A DNA stretch of 64,000 nucleotides from Warburgia ugandensis (lineage: Eukaryota > Streptophyta > Magnoliopsida > Canellales > Canellaceae). Of this stretch, positions 10,881 through 21,094 are shown piece after piece. The position numbers were made by a program, and so were the translations under genes. The notes beneath the pieces are model-generated. The model worked only from the letters and a program-made list of their open reading frames with translations. It ran no database searches and had not been told where the DNA came from. How positions within the stretch are numbered: the stretch's first letter is position 1; each line of letters begins with the position of its first letter. The stretch lies in NCBI GenBank assembly GCA_035236585.1, contig CP141126.1, positions 67,929,414 through 67,993,413 of the forward strand. The letters run 5' to 3'.

Positions 10881-13826
10881 CTGGGACACACAAACCTAAT
10901 AAGACTATAAAGTTAGGATTAGAGGACAATTTACAGAGTTAACCATGGAATAGTAGATCCACACCATAGGATCTAGCCTGACAATGAATTAGGCAAGGAC
11001 CATGGACCCTAAAAGGTGGATCTAGCAATCTAATGTCTAAAATAGATTGAAATTGATAAGGAATCCTTGTATCCATTTATACCCAGGAGTTTATAAATGA
11101 GACCCAGGGATAGGTTAAGTGATGAAGGACGCGACTCCAGGAGACTTCAAGGTAGGTGCTCTATCGCTACTAGACTTTTTAAAAAGAACCTATGATTGTT
11201 TTGAACCATGTTTTAAGTTTAAGTTATATGACTTGTTTAGCATGACTTAATCTTATAAACGAATTCAACATGACTTAATCTTATAAACAAATTCAGCATG
11301 CATATGACAAATACATTATGCATAGATATGTTTTGCAAACAATTGCAAATATTGCATGATTTGTGAGCATTGAGTTCTTGAAAATTTGCATGTCCTTGAG
11401 GGTTACCAAAAGACGCTAGAGTGCCCAAAAGACGCTGGGTAGGCAGTTGTGAGGGACCCAAAGAGGATAGGTTTTGAAAAAGAGGTTTTTGCTTGTTTGA
11501 TCTTATATGCTTTGGGCTAATAAGCTCGTGGGTGCTATGCCAAGAGGTCTAGGTTGGCCTCCCAGCCTCTACCACTATTAGGTGGAATGGGTACCACGCG
11601 CAAAAAGGGCATGTCCCTACATCGACTGCATGTGGTACAGGGGGCTACCATTGGTGCCACGACACTGGGTCGATGTGTCATATGCCCCATGGAGGCTATG
11701 ACCGAGTGTCCTCAGGTACTCGGAGACCACATGGTGGCGAGGTCGTGGGCAAAGTTGGGCCCTATGGTTTGAGGATTTACTTGCATTGTATATGGCATGA
11801 CATGAGGTTGGTCGACCATACCAGATATCCATGAGTTGGATTCAGTTGAGCATCTTAAAGCATATCATTATGTTTATGATATATATATGATACTTTCGAC
11901 TTGGATTATGCTATTCTTTAAGTCATCAGTATTCCCATTTGACAAAGGTTTTTAATATCGATATTGAACATGATGGTTCAAACATGCACATGTTTTAAAG
12001 AGCATATGATTTTAATCATAGCATGCATTGTAAAACTAGTAGTGATAGACTCCTACTGAGTATAGTATATACTCACCCTATCCTTAACATTTTTTAGGAT
12101 AGCTCCATTCACAAGTAGAGGATGCCTATGTTAGTGCTACGAGCAAGTAAATCAAAAGGAGACAATAAAAAATGTAAGTAAACACTCTACCCTTTGGACA
12201 TGTATTTGTATTTAATTACAGATGGGCTGTGAGCTGTGACTGGATAGACATGGGAAAACATTTATGATTTCTGAAGTTTTTTCAAAAACTACTTTGGTTG
12301 TTGTGAAAGCAAATGACACTCGGGATTTTCAAAATGAGTTTAAAACTAAAGATTTTCTATTGCACTGCATGGTTTTTATAACATGGTTGTCAAATAGGGA
12401 TGCATCTTGCCTTAGGAATTAGATCTTGCATTTAAAAATGCATGGGAAAACCCAGGTCGTCACAGCCATGCCACATGGAACCACATGATTGGAGGAAGTA
12501 TTCAAGTAATTATTCTATGAAAAATCAAGAGGATAATTATAATTTCCATGAAAAATCAAAAGGATAATTAGAAGGATTGATGACTTGCCAAACTAGGATT
12601 CATGGCATTCTAAGGTGAACCACTGGGAGAAGAGTCCTTATATTTTATCTTTCTTTTCTCTCTATCTCTCTTTGTCCCTATATTTTCTTATCCTTCTCTC
12701 TCTTTCCTCCCCTTTCCTCTTTTTCTTACCTTTTCACATGAAACACATTTAAGGAGGGGAGTTCCATACAATTCCCCTTGAAAAATGGTGCCTCCCCCCC
12801 CTTTCTAATTTTATCCTTAGAGCTCCACCTCATCCCACCTCCTAATTTTCCATCTCCAATCAACCACCTAACTTTTCTATCCTAGAGTCCTGCTTCTAAT
12901 TCTCATCCTAAGTTTCCTATCTTATCTATCTTATCCCCATCCCTTTGGTTGTTTTTTAAAAGTTCACCTTATCCCACTTTCTAAATCCATCTCTTTCCTC
13001 CTTCTACTCACATTCCTAGATTACTTACCTCACCCAACTATCCTACTTTCCAAATCTCTATCCCACTTTCCCCTTCCCATTAGGCCTCTTTAGAGGTTGA
13101 AACTTCATATAAATAGAACTTAATTTACTTCAAGGAGTTCCATGCCCATTTTTTAGGCTGGTCCTCCACGTGGATATCATGCATGGTTCTAATCCTTCAA
13201 GCCTTATTCAAGTTGTTCCAACCTCCTTCAAGTTCAGCACAACTTTTCCTTTGGGTTTTACACTTAATTTCTATGTTGGTGTGTTGTTATTTCTTCCCTT
13301 GTTTCCTTAATTAAGTCTATTCCTTGTTGCCTTGTCTTCCTTATTTATGTTCCTTAGTTTTCCTTGCTTGTTTACATATTGGTTTTACCTTTAGATCCTT
13401 GTATTCAAGGACTACAACTCTCTTGTAGTGGTGGCCAAGAGATTATAGTCCTTGAATTAACTTATCATTTCTTGAATCCCTTTAATTTCATGCATGCATC
13501 TTTGGCTATTGGATAGTGAATGTTAAACTTAGTTTTGGGTTAGATTTTCATCTTTGAATATACCCAATTTTCCTTTTCATTTTCTATATGATGTGCTCAC
13601 AAAATCTTGTACGAATTTCACTTCTATAAATTATCATGTTTCATGTGTAATATTCCATGCTCAATTCCTTAATTGAATCATGAGCACCATGTTGTTGATT
13701 GTCCCTTAGTTTCACATGTTTTGTAGATTAATTTATTTCGTATTTAGGTTTCCATAGTTGTAGTTTAAGTTTAGTTGCATCTTAGATTGGCTTTAGAAAG
13801 TCTCATTATTTTAGTTTCTTAATTCA

Positions 13827-14228
13827 TGGGTAAAATGTTATTGAAAGAGAACAAACTAGTAAGGTTCACATGGGAGGCAAAGAAAATTATGGCAGCACTA
13901 GGTTTGAATTATGAGAAGATACAAGCTTGTCCCAATGACTGTATGTTGAACAGGAATGAGCACAAGGATATGACTATATGCCTAACTTGTGAACAATCAA
14001 GATGGAAGTTTAAGAAGACTTCAATTAAGCAGATGAAATTCGTGCCTGCAAAGATCCTATAATATTTTTTTCCCCTATTCTAAGATTTAAAAGAATGTTC
14101 CATATTACAATAATAGTAAAGAAAATAGTATATCAAGCTGAGGAGAGTAGTTGATAACTACGCATGACATCTAGTAGATAGCCCATCGTAAAAACTAGTA
14201 CACTTCATGTGGCCTGATTTTGGAGATG
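13827..14228 (+). pseudogene. CACTA transposase, part 2: start of Transposase_21 domain
   Basis: The frame reads GKMLLKENKLVRFTWEAKKI, then LGLNYEKIQACPNDCML and TICLTCEQSRWK, the YEKI-x-ACPNDC and C-x2-C signature of the plant En/Spm Transposase_21 family. VPAKIL, a stop and FPLILRFKRMF follow, then HLVDSPS and FMWPDFGD up to 14228. One frame is open from 13826 to 14062; after that, stops appear. At 14229 an A/B-family LTR interrupts the sequence. Confidence 0.9.
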
Positions 14229-15921
14229 TGATGTGTTTAAAAAATATCCACTTCCTATTTTTGGGCTTGAACTTCTGCTTTACAACTCCTTTGTTGTCTT
14301 ACTCAATAAGGGTTTGTACCTAGCTAACATTATCAATGCAACTCTCTTTACTTATTTAGGCATATGACTTGTAGTTGAAAAGCAAAGAAGGAATCTCTCA
14401 AGATGCCACATACCCAAAAGAAAGCCTCAAACCATACCACTTTTAGGAAGAAGAATCATTAGCTGCCATGGAAAGTAGTACATGGTTTGTCTCTTTTCCT
14501 TATCAAATGTTCCTAAAATCCCAATAAAGAGAATGGTGGAAGGCTTAGAATAAATAAGCATGTAAGGAGGAGGTGCGCAGGTGATTGAAAAAGGTGTAGG
14601 GTGTATGCAAAAGCAAGGGGGGGAAAGGCATGTAGGTGAGAGTGGTGTGTACAAGTTTAGGGGTAGAATGGAGAGGGCATGTAAAGCTAAGGGTGGAATG
14701 GGGAAAGGATGAGAGAGGATGCAAGAATAATGGTTTGAGACTCCTACCTTTCCTCCAGTGGTGTGGACGTGTAGTTATAAGGGAGAGATGGTGAGAGTGA
14801 CCTCTCTCCCACTGTTTCTCCAGAGTTTGGCTTTAATGTTCTAAAGAAAAGTAAGAGATACATTATCCTTCTCCTTCATCTCAATTAAGAAATTTCTAAG
14901 GTGGAATCTCTAGGGAATGGATGGCTAAGATCATGAGGAGAAAGGAGTGAATAATGGATGAGATTTAAGGGAAAGTAGAAGGAAAGAAAGAGGGATTGAA
15001 AAGAGGGGGGCGTGGAATTCATTAAGGAAAGGGTGGCAGCATTGGATGGAGGGAATTAGGAGATTGGTTATGGGATAGTGATAAGGATGGGAAAGAAAGA
15101 TAGGATAAGAAAGAAGAAAGAGCTAGGGAAGGATAGGAAGGAAGAATGGAAGGATAAAGGGGAATGGAAAGAGATAGGATAGGATCTCATGGATTTGGGA
15201 AAGGTTAGATGGGATGTTATGGATGGATTGTTGGGTAAATTCCCTTCTTCCTTGGATGGTGGACATGGGAGGATAAGGATCATAGCATGGCTAAGGTAGA
15301 TTCCTCTAAATTCTATCTCAAATCAAGTGTCATTCCCTTAAGGAAAAAGACATCTCCTTCATTGTTTCATGCTATATGTGTTGAATCTCCTTGAATAGAA
15401 TGGGAGATGGTAGCTAGGGTTGAGCTTTCACTCATCTCCCTTCATTCACCATTGGATCATACTTCACTTAGGATTTAATGTCTGTGATTGCTTCATTACT
15501 ACAGCGAGGGGTTTTTAAGATAGTTAAAAAAGTATATACAAGATAGTTAAAAAATTGTCTTATACCGGAGCATCTTATAAAATGAAAACAAATATAAGAT
15601 GGTTTTTAAAACCGTCCTATAATACATCTAATATAAGATGATTGTTGAAACCATCTTATATTAAAAGTATTATAAGATGGATTTTAAAAAACCATCTTAT
15701 TAAACTATCAAATATAAGACAGTTTCTTTAAAACCATCTTATAAAACTATAAAACTGTGAAAATATAAAAATCATCTTATAAAACTATAAAACTATGAAA
15801 ATATAAGATGATTTTTAAAAGACTATCTTATAAAACTGTAAAATATAATATGGTTTTTCAAAAGCCACCGTATAAAACTATGAAAATATAAGATGGTTTT
15901 TTGCAAAATCATCTTATAAAA

Positions 15922-16840
15922 CTCTATGTTGGATGCCTTTTTGAGGATTATTGAAAATATAAGATGTGGGGCTTTTGTTCTCAATGTTCTCTATCTAGCA
16001 TAATAAATTTTACAGATTTTTATTTATTAACAAAGTAGGAAATCATGCACAAAGTGCTCTTGAACATAAGTAAAATATTGCTATTTTTCACATGAATAAC
16101 AAAATGTAGCATACTTTAAGCTACATGTTGGATGCATTTTTTAATGAAAATTGAAAATCTAAAGACTTGGGTCTTCTTATTTTTAATGTCCCCTATCTAG
16201 CACAATGAGATTTTTATTGATTAACAAAGCAATAAATCATGCACATAGTGTTCTTGAACATAAGCAAAATGTTGTTACTATTCAAATGAATAACAACTAG
16301 TAGACTTTAAGCTCTATGTTGTATACCCTTTTGAAAAACTAGGACTTGGGTCTTGGGTCTTCTTATTCTCAATGTCCTATATCTAGCACAATTAATTTTG
16401 CAAATTTTCATTGATTAAAAAAGCTAAAAATTGTGCACAAAGTACTCTTAAACATAAGAAAAATGATGTTAGTATTCACATGAACAATGATGAGTAGTAG
16501 ACTTTAGGCTCTACATTGGATGTCTTCTTGAATGAAAATTAAAAATCTAAGACCTAGATTTTCTTATTCTCATTGTCCTCTATCTACTTTCATTGATTGA
16601 TGAAGAGGAAAATCATGTACAAAGTGCTATTGAACATAAGCAAAATATTATTACTGTTTATACTAACAACAACAAGTAACAGATTTTAAGTTATTAGTTG
16701 GACGCCTTTTTGAATGAAAATTAAAAATACAAGGCTTGGGTCTTCTTATTTTCAATGTCTCATATCTAGCATAATAAATTTTAGAGATTTTCATTAACTA
16801 AAAAAGTGGGAAATCATGCACAAATTGTTCTAAAAAAAAT
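15922..16840 (+). repeat. Tandem repeat, about 4.8 units of 182-199 bp, inside the small CACTA
   Basis: Units start near 15922, 16121, 16312, 16509 and 16691. Each opens with a version of CTCTATGTTGGATGCC and runs through GACTTGGGTCTTCTTATT, CTATCTAGCACAAT, TTTCATTGATTAA, ATCATGCACAAAGTG and TTGAACATAAG. Units have diverged by substitutions and small deletions. No open frame spans them. Confidence 0.9.
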
Positions 16841-16861
16841 AGAATCATGCACATAAAAAAT

Positions 16862-16863
<2 letters not shown>

Positions 16864-16927
<64 letters not shown>
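16864..16927 (+). repeat. (AG)32 microsatellite
   Basis: Perfect AG dinucleotide run of 64 bases, next to the end of the tandem repeat array and inside the small CACTA. Confidence 0.99.
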
Positions 16928-16930
<3 letters not shown>

Positions 16931-17010
16931 TTAAAGAGAGTAAAACACTAACGAGCAAGGTGGGGACCCTCATGCATTCTCTTTCTCTCTATCTCTTTGT
17001 CTTTCCTCTC

Positions 17011-17033
17011 CTTCTTCTTCTTCTTCTTCTTCT
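17011..17033 (+). repeat. (CTT) trinucleotide microsatellite
   Basis: About seven and a half perfect CTT units inside a pyrimidine-rich stretch (16975-17115) of the small CACTA. Confidence 0.95.
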
Positions 17034-18788
17034 CTCCTCCCTCTCTCTCCTTATGTTAGGTAGTAGAGGTGGGGCATGCACATTCTCTCTCTCTGTCTCT
17101 CTGTCTTCTCCTTCTTCTCCTCTTGAGTTTTGATTTGGTGAGGGAAGGCTTTTTTTTTTCCAATGGGGGTGGGGTGGGATTTTATATATAGTAACTAAAT
17201 ATAGGATGGTTCATTGAAAACTATCCTATGTTATCTGTAAATCTTTCCTACTCAATCTCTCTACCTTAGTTTTATTTGAATAATATAAGATGATTTTTTA
17301 AAATCATCCTATAATGTTCTAAAAACCATGTTATAAAAAACGTTTATAAGATGGTTTTATAAAACCATCCTATAATTTCATACAAAATATAAGACAGTTT
17401 CTGAAAACCACCTTATAATGCCACATAGAATATAAGATAGTTTCTAAAAACTGTCGTATAATGTCACATAGAATATAAGACGGTTTTCAGAAACCATGTT
17501 ATAAACTTTTTTTATAAGATGGTTTTTAATAACTATCTTATAGTCACAAAGAATATAAGATGATTTCCAAGAACCATCTTAGAAACATTTTTCATAAGAT
17601 GATTTTTTAGAAACAAAAATACTGTCTTATAATGTCTTGCTTTATAAGATTGTTTTCAGAAATCATCTTTTTTTATTTTTAATAATATGATTGTGCTTAA
17701 ACTATCTTTTTTTGCTGTCTTATAAAATCCTAATTTTAATAGTGCATAGAAGTTTCTTTCTCTGAGGGATCATGTTTTGTAGCTCCTCTATTCTCACCCA
17801 TTGGATTAGCATGCCTTAGAGTGAATGACTTGGATCCCATTAAGATTTCCTTATCCACTCTAGTCTCCTTCTTATTTCTCTCCCAACTCACCACTTTTTT
17901 CTCTAGCTAACACTCTTTAGGAGTGGAGTATGTCTCCCCCTTGGAAAAGGACGTTTTTCTCTTAAAAATAAGGTGGATAGCCACCAAAAATATCTCCATT
18001 AATGGGGTTCCATTCTAATCTTCCTTGTAGTCTTGTTTCTCATTAATCCATCCTTACTTGAGCGAGTTCTCATTGGGTGCTTAGGATATCCATAGACAAG
18101 GATAGATCTTGGCCTTTTAATGCTTCAAAAATAAGGATGAATGGTGATAATAGATTTCCTGTAAATTGTCTCTTCCTTCACTTCCTTTATTTTCTCATTA
18201 TTTCTTCCTTATTTTTCTCACTTGAAAGCATGGAATGAAGGGTGGTATACACATTTCATGGAAATTGTGTACTTCTTAGTATGGTTGCTTCTGTTGGTTG
18301 AGTAAGAAAGTGAGTGAGTGGAATAAATCTTCATGCGAGTCCCAGTCTTTGTTTTAAAGAAAGCTCTTAACTATTTGTGTCTTATGTATGTAATATGATC
18401 TTCCCTTAGAAGCTTCCTAAGGTGGTGGAATGCTTGTATGCATGCATGAGTCTGTTAGCTTCACTTTAGATAAGAACACCCACGTTAGTATAGATAAGAT
18501 TAGCCCTTTATTAAGAATTTATAATTGCTTTGACTTTGATAACAGCACCCCCTTATCATTCTGAACTCATGAACTTCATATTTTATGGCATGTGGGCTCA
18601 TGACATTGCTTAGATAGTGGTCTTGCTCTTTTTAAGGGTTCTTGAGTGCTAAAAATACTCCTTTTTCTTAGTTGTACTCTAATCCTGTAAAATGTGAAAT
18701 AAAACGTAATTAGTAATATTTAAGTGAATTACAGGGTTAGAAACTACTAAATATAGAGGTATTAGATGTAATCTTTCTAAGTTTATCA

Positions 18789-19292
18789 AGATGAACTTAG
18801 AAATTCACAACTTGCAATATCTATAGACATGATTAATCCTCATGGTTCTGTAATTAGAAGGTATAGTTATTGGCTTGTTATCAAGGTTTGTTGCAGCCTC
18901 CTATTGATGCTATACATAAGAGGAAGTTCATGATGTTAATATATTGATATCGGTCCAAAGTAACCAAGATTGACTTGCACTTGGTTCCCTTCATCAATGA
19001 TCTTAAAACATTATGGGACATAGGGGTTGAAGCTTAGGTTCCATACAATTAAAGACTCTTTCACCCTAAAGGCTATACTATTGTGGACAATAAGCAACTT
19101 CCTTGCATATGGTAATTTGTTTGGATGCACCATGAATGATATAATGCTTAGAACAAAATGGTATTCTTTGCTCGTAGAAGATGATTGCCTAAAGACCATA
19201 CATACTATTTTAAGAAGGGGGGAATTAAAAATTGTGTAGAGACAAAGGATACACTCAAAGATGTTGACAAGATGACATCCTTGGGAACAGGT
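18789..19292 (+). pseudogene. CACTA transposase, part 3: Transposase_21 core
   Basis: The reading continues from part 2: DELRN, SIDMINPHGSVIRRYSYW (usually DGINPHG...RYSCWPV), KRKFMMLI, LKTLWDIGVEA (in shifted frame), SFTLKAILLWTISNFLAYG and NLFGCT, which is the AVLLWTINDFPAYGNLSGC signature of En/Spm transposases. From 19027 one frame is open for 70 codons. Element A cuts the gene at 19293, within the duplicated bases CAGGT. I found no later part of the transposase in the window. Confidence 0.88.
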
Positions 19293-21094
19293 TGATGTGT
19301 TTTAAAATTAACCATAAGCCCACGAGTCTATTGAAGTATAGAATGCATAACCCGCACAAACTACACAACCCGCTATGTGAGTGCACTGAATAACAAAGAG
19401 AGAGGAAGATATTTGGATGATGCTTGTTTTATAAGAGACGATATTGGATGATGGATGCATTAAAATGAGAGAAGAACTGGAGAGGAATAAGGTGTGTAAA
19501 GCTAAAAGAAATAATGGTAGAGATGAGGCTTGATTGGCTTAGAAAGATGGAAGGAAAAGACGATGGGATGAGTTGTGTTATTGTGCTAAAGAGAGAATGC
19601 ATTGACAGTAAAGTGTGGAAGGGAGGATTGTAGGTTGTGCAATGATAGAAAAGAAAGATGGAAAGGTGATGGAATGATATGATGTGTTAGATAGGGAGAG
19701 GAAAAGATGATGGGGGTGATGAGTTGATCTCCTTTCGGAATCCTCTTGTCCTCTTGAAGATATCTTCATGTCTATCTTGGGGATAGGAGTTCCACCACTC
19801 TTTCTCCCTTTCTCTCTTCTTATCTTGCTTTGAAGCACAAGGGGATTGAAGTCCTTAAACCATCCCTTACCCTCTTTCTTTTATGCTTCATGTGAAACCC
19901 TAAGGATATGGGAGTTTCCTTCTAGGAACCTTCCTCCTTTCATTCCTTCTTTCATTTCTAAATGGATCACCTAGAATAGTGGGATTCCTTTCCTTGGAGC
20001 ATCTTCCTTCCATTCCATGTTAACACTCTAATAGAATGGAATTTAATACAACTCACTTTCCTTCTCTTATTTTTCTCTTTCCTTATCTCACTTTCTAGCC
20101 TTAGGATTATCTCTTACCATAAGATGAATGACTAAGATTTTGTTGAAGTCACTTTCATGTTAAAACTCTGCTTTATTCATCTTTTTTGAAACATGTATTT
20201 TTATCTTCATTTATTCTCTCCTCAAGTCACCATTTTTTCTTTAGGAAAATACATTTTCAGGCTCCTCCTATAATTATGTTGAAACTCCTTACAAAATTGT
20301 GGACAACCCATTGAAAATTTCTCCACCAATAACAATCAATTCTATCTTTTTATATGCTTCATTCTCATTTGTCCACCTTGAAATTTCTTTGATTCTCTCA
20401 TGGAAAATACATCTCACTAGATGCTTCTAGGATAGCCCTAATTGTGGATGAATCTCAACCCTTGCTTCCTTAAAAGGTCGGATGAAAGAGAGCTATAAAT
20501 TTCCCATTAATTCTCTTCTCCAATACACATTTTTCTTCCTTGAATTTCACATGTAAAAACATGTTTTCAAATGTGTAAAATATCCTCTTCCATGGGAGAA
20601 AATGTGCATGCTATGTGGGTCTCTCTCTAGTCCAAGTAATGAGCATGAAAGTAAGACTGTTGTTTTAGAAAAAGATCATACAATGTGACTCTTTGTATGG
20701 CACTCTAGCTTCACTTAGAAGCTCCCCAAGGTGGTGTTTTTGTACTCATTCATGCATGAGAAGTTGCCACCTTATCTTTTAGTAGTGACACCCTCTTTAG
20801 TGCAGATAAGGTTGGTCACATGCATGGGGTTTCTAACTATACTAAGTTTAATAACACCCGTAGCATTTTGAACTTCTTTGCTTCATGGTTCTTGGCATGT
20901 GGGTCCATGACTTTTCTCAAATGGTGGGATAGCTCTCTTTTAAGGTTTCAAGTTATCAAAAATATATACTTTTCTCACTTCTTCCCTAATTCTGCCAAAT
21001 GTAGAATATCCCCTAATTAGTGATAAATTAAGTAAATTCATGGTTAAAAATGATAATTCAAGGGATCTTATTTGTACTATTTATGTTTATATTA
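19293..21094 (-). repeat. 3' LTR of element A
   Basis: Starts TGATGTGTTTTAAAATT on the plus strand and ends near TTTATATTA, where element B has ...AGTATGTCA. It is shorter than element B's LTR (1.8 against 2.7 kb) because of internal deletions. It includes a purine-rich part (19430-19720) and the typical end with CCTAATTAGTGATAAATTAAG (21011-21031). Confidence 0.82.

Larger units (their letters stand above)
9725..12464 (+). mobile_element. Solo LTR, Gypsy family 1 (2.74 kb), plus strand
   Basis: Begins TGTAATACCCTGAGC and ends GGTCGTCACA, with a perfect 5-bp target duplication GCCAT at 9720-9724 and 12465-12469. It is the plus-strand relative of the LTRs at 24331-27047 and 30183-32778. Order inside: a 5' part ending in the CGTTTTGATAACGGC block, a motif cluster and TATA box (10060-10117), a GC-rich segment (10530-10880), a conserved block with GGTTGGCCTCCCAGCC (11540-11720), and a 3' part with TAGTGATAGACTCCTACTGAG. 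No internal region or second LTR adjoins it, so it is a solo LTR left by LTR-LTR recombination. Confidence 0.93.
9199..13826 (+). mobile_element. Solo-LTR-like insertion J in the CACTA transposase (itself interrupted)
   Basis: Sequence that starts TGATAAATG at 9199 and ends TTAATTCA at 13826 separates two pieces of the transposase. TGGGA (9194-9198) and TGGGT (13827-13831) flank it, a 4/5 target duplication. If the block and one duplicate are taken out, the frame reads AVG-KMLLKEN without a gap. Without the nested LTR at 9725-12464 the block is about 1.9 kb and has no coding sequence. It holds pyrimidine-rich stretches at 12640-12770 and 12790-13090. TG...CA ends and a 5-bp duplication fit a solo LTR. 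The strand and family are unknown. Confidence 0.65.
15497..17744. mobile_element. Small non-autonomous CACTA-like transposon with dense subterminal repeats
   Basis: The right end reads TTTTAATAGTG, so the inverted end starts CACTATTAAAATTAGG. The left end reads TACTACAGCGAGG, CACTA with its first base changed. CAT at 15494-15496 and 17745-17747 is the 3-bp target duplication typical of CACTA elements. Both ends carry many copies of a palindromic motif around TATAAGATGGTTTT / AAAACCATCTTATA (about 15520-15930 and 17190-17720), like the transposase-binding arrays of En/Spm. There is no coding sequence. The middle holds 190-200-bp tandem repeats and microsatellites. It depends on a transposase from elsewhere. 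Confidence 0.85.
14229..18788 (-). mobile_element. Solo LTR E of the A/B Gypsy family, minus strand, split by a small CACTA
   Basis: On the plus strand it starts TGATGTGTTTAAAA and ends CTAAGTTTATCA. The target duplication AGATG lies at 14224-14228 and 18789-18793. It aligns with the 3' LTR of element B (33815-36514): a purine-rich stretch (14930-15260), a part around GAGTGAATGACTTGG near 17820, and a right end with TAATTAGTAATATTTAAGTG. Taking it out restores the transposase reading FGDELRN across the duplicate. The CACTA at 15497-17744 lies inside it. Confidence 0.9.

Noticed and set aside
15922-16840. Possible CRISPR-like or centromeric satellite array
   Set aside because: Units are 182-199 bp without short identical repeats and unique spacers, and the array is confined to one transposon; there are too few units for a centromeric satellite.
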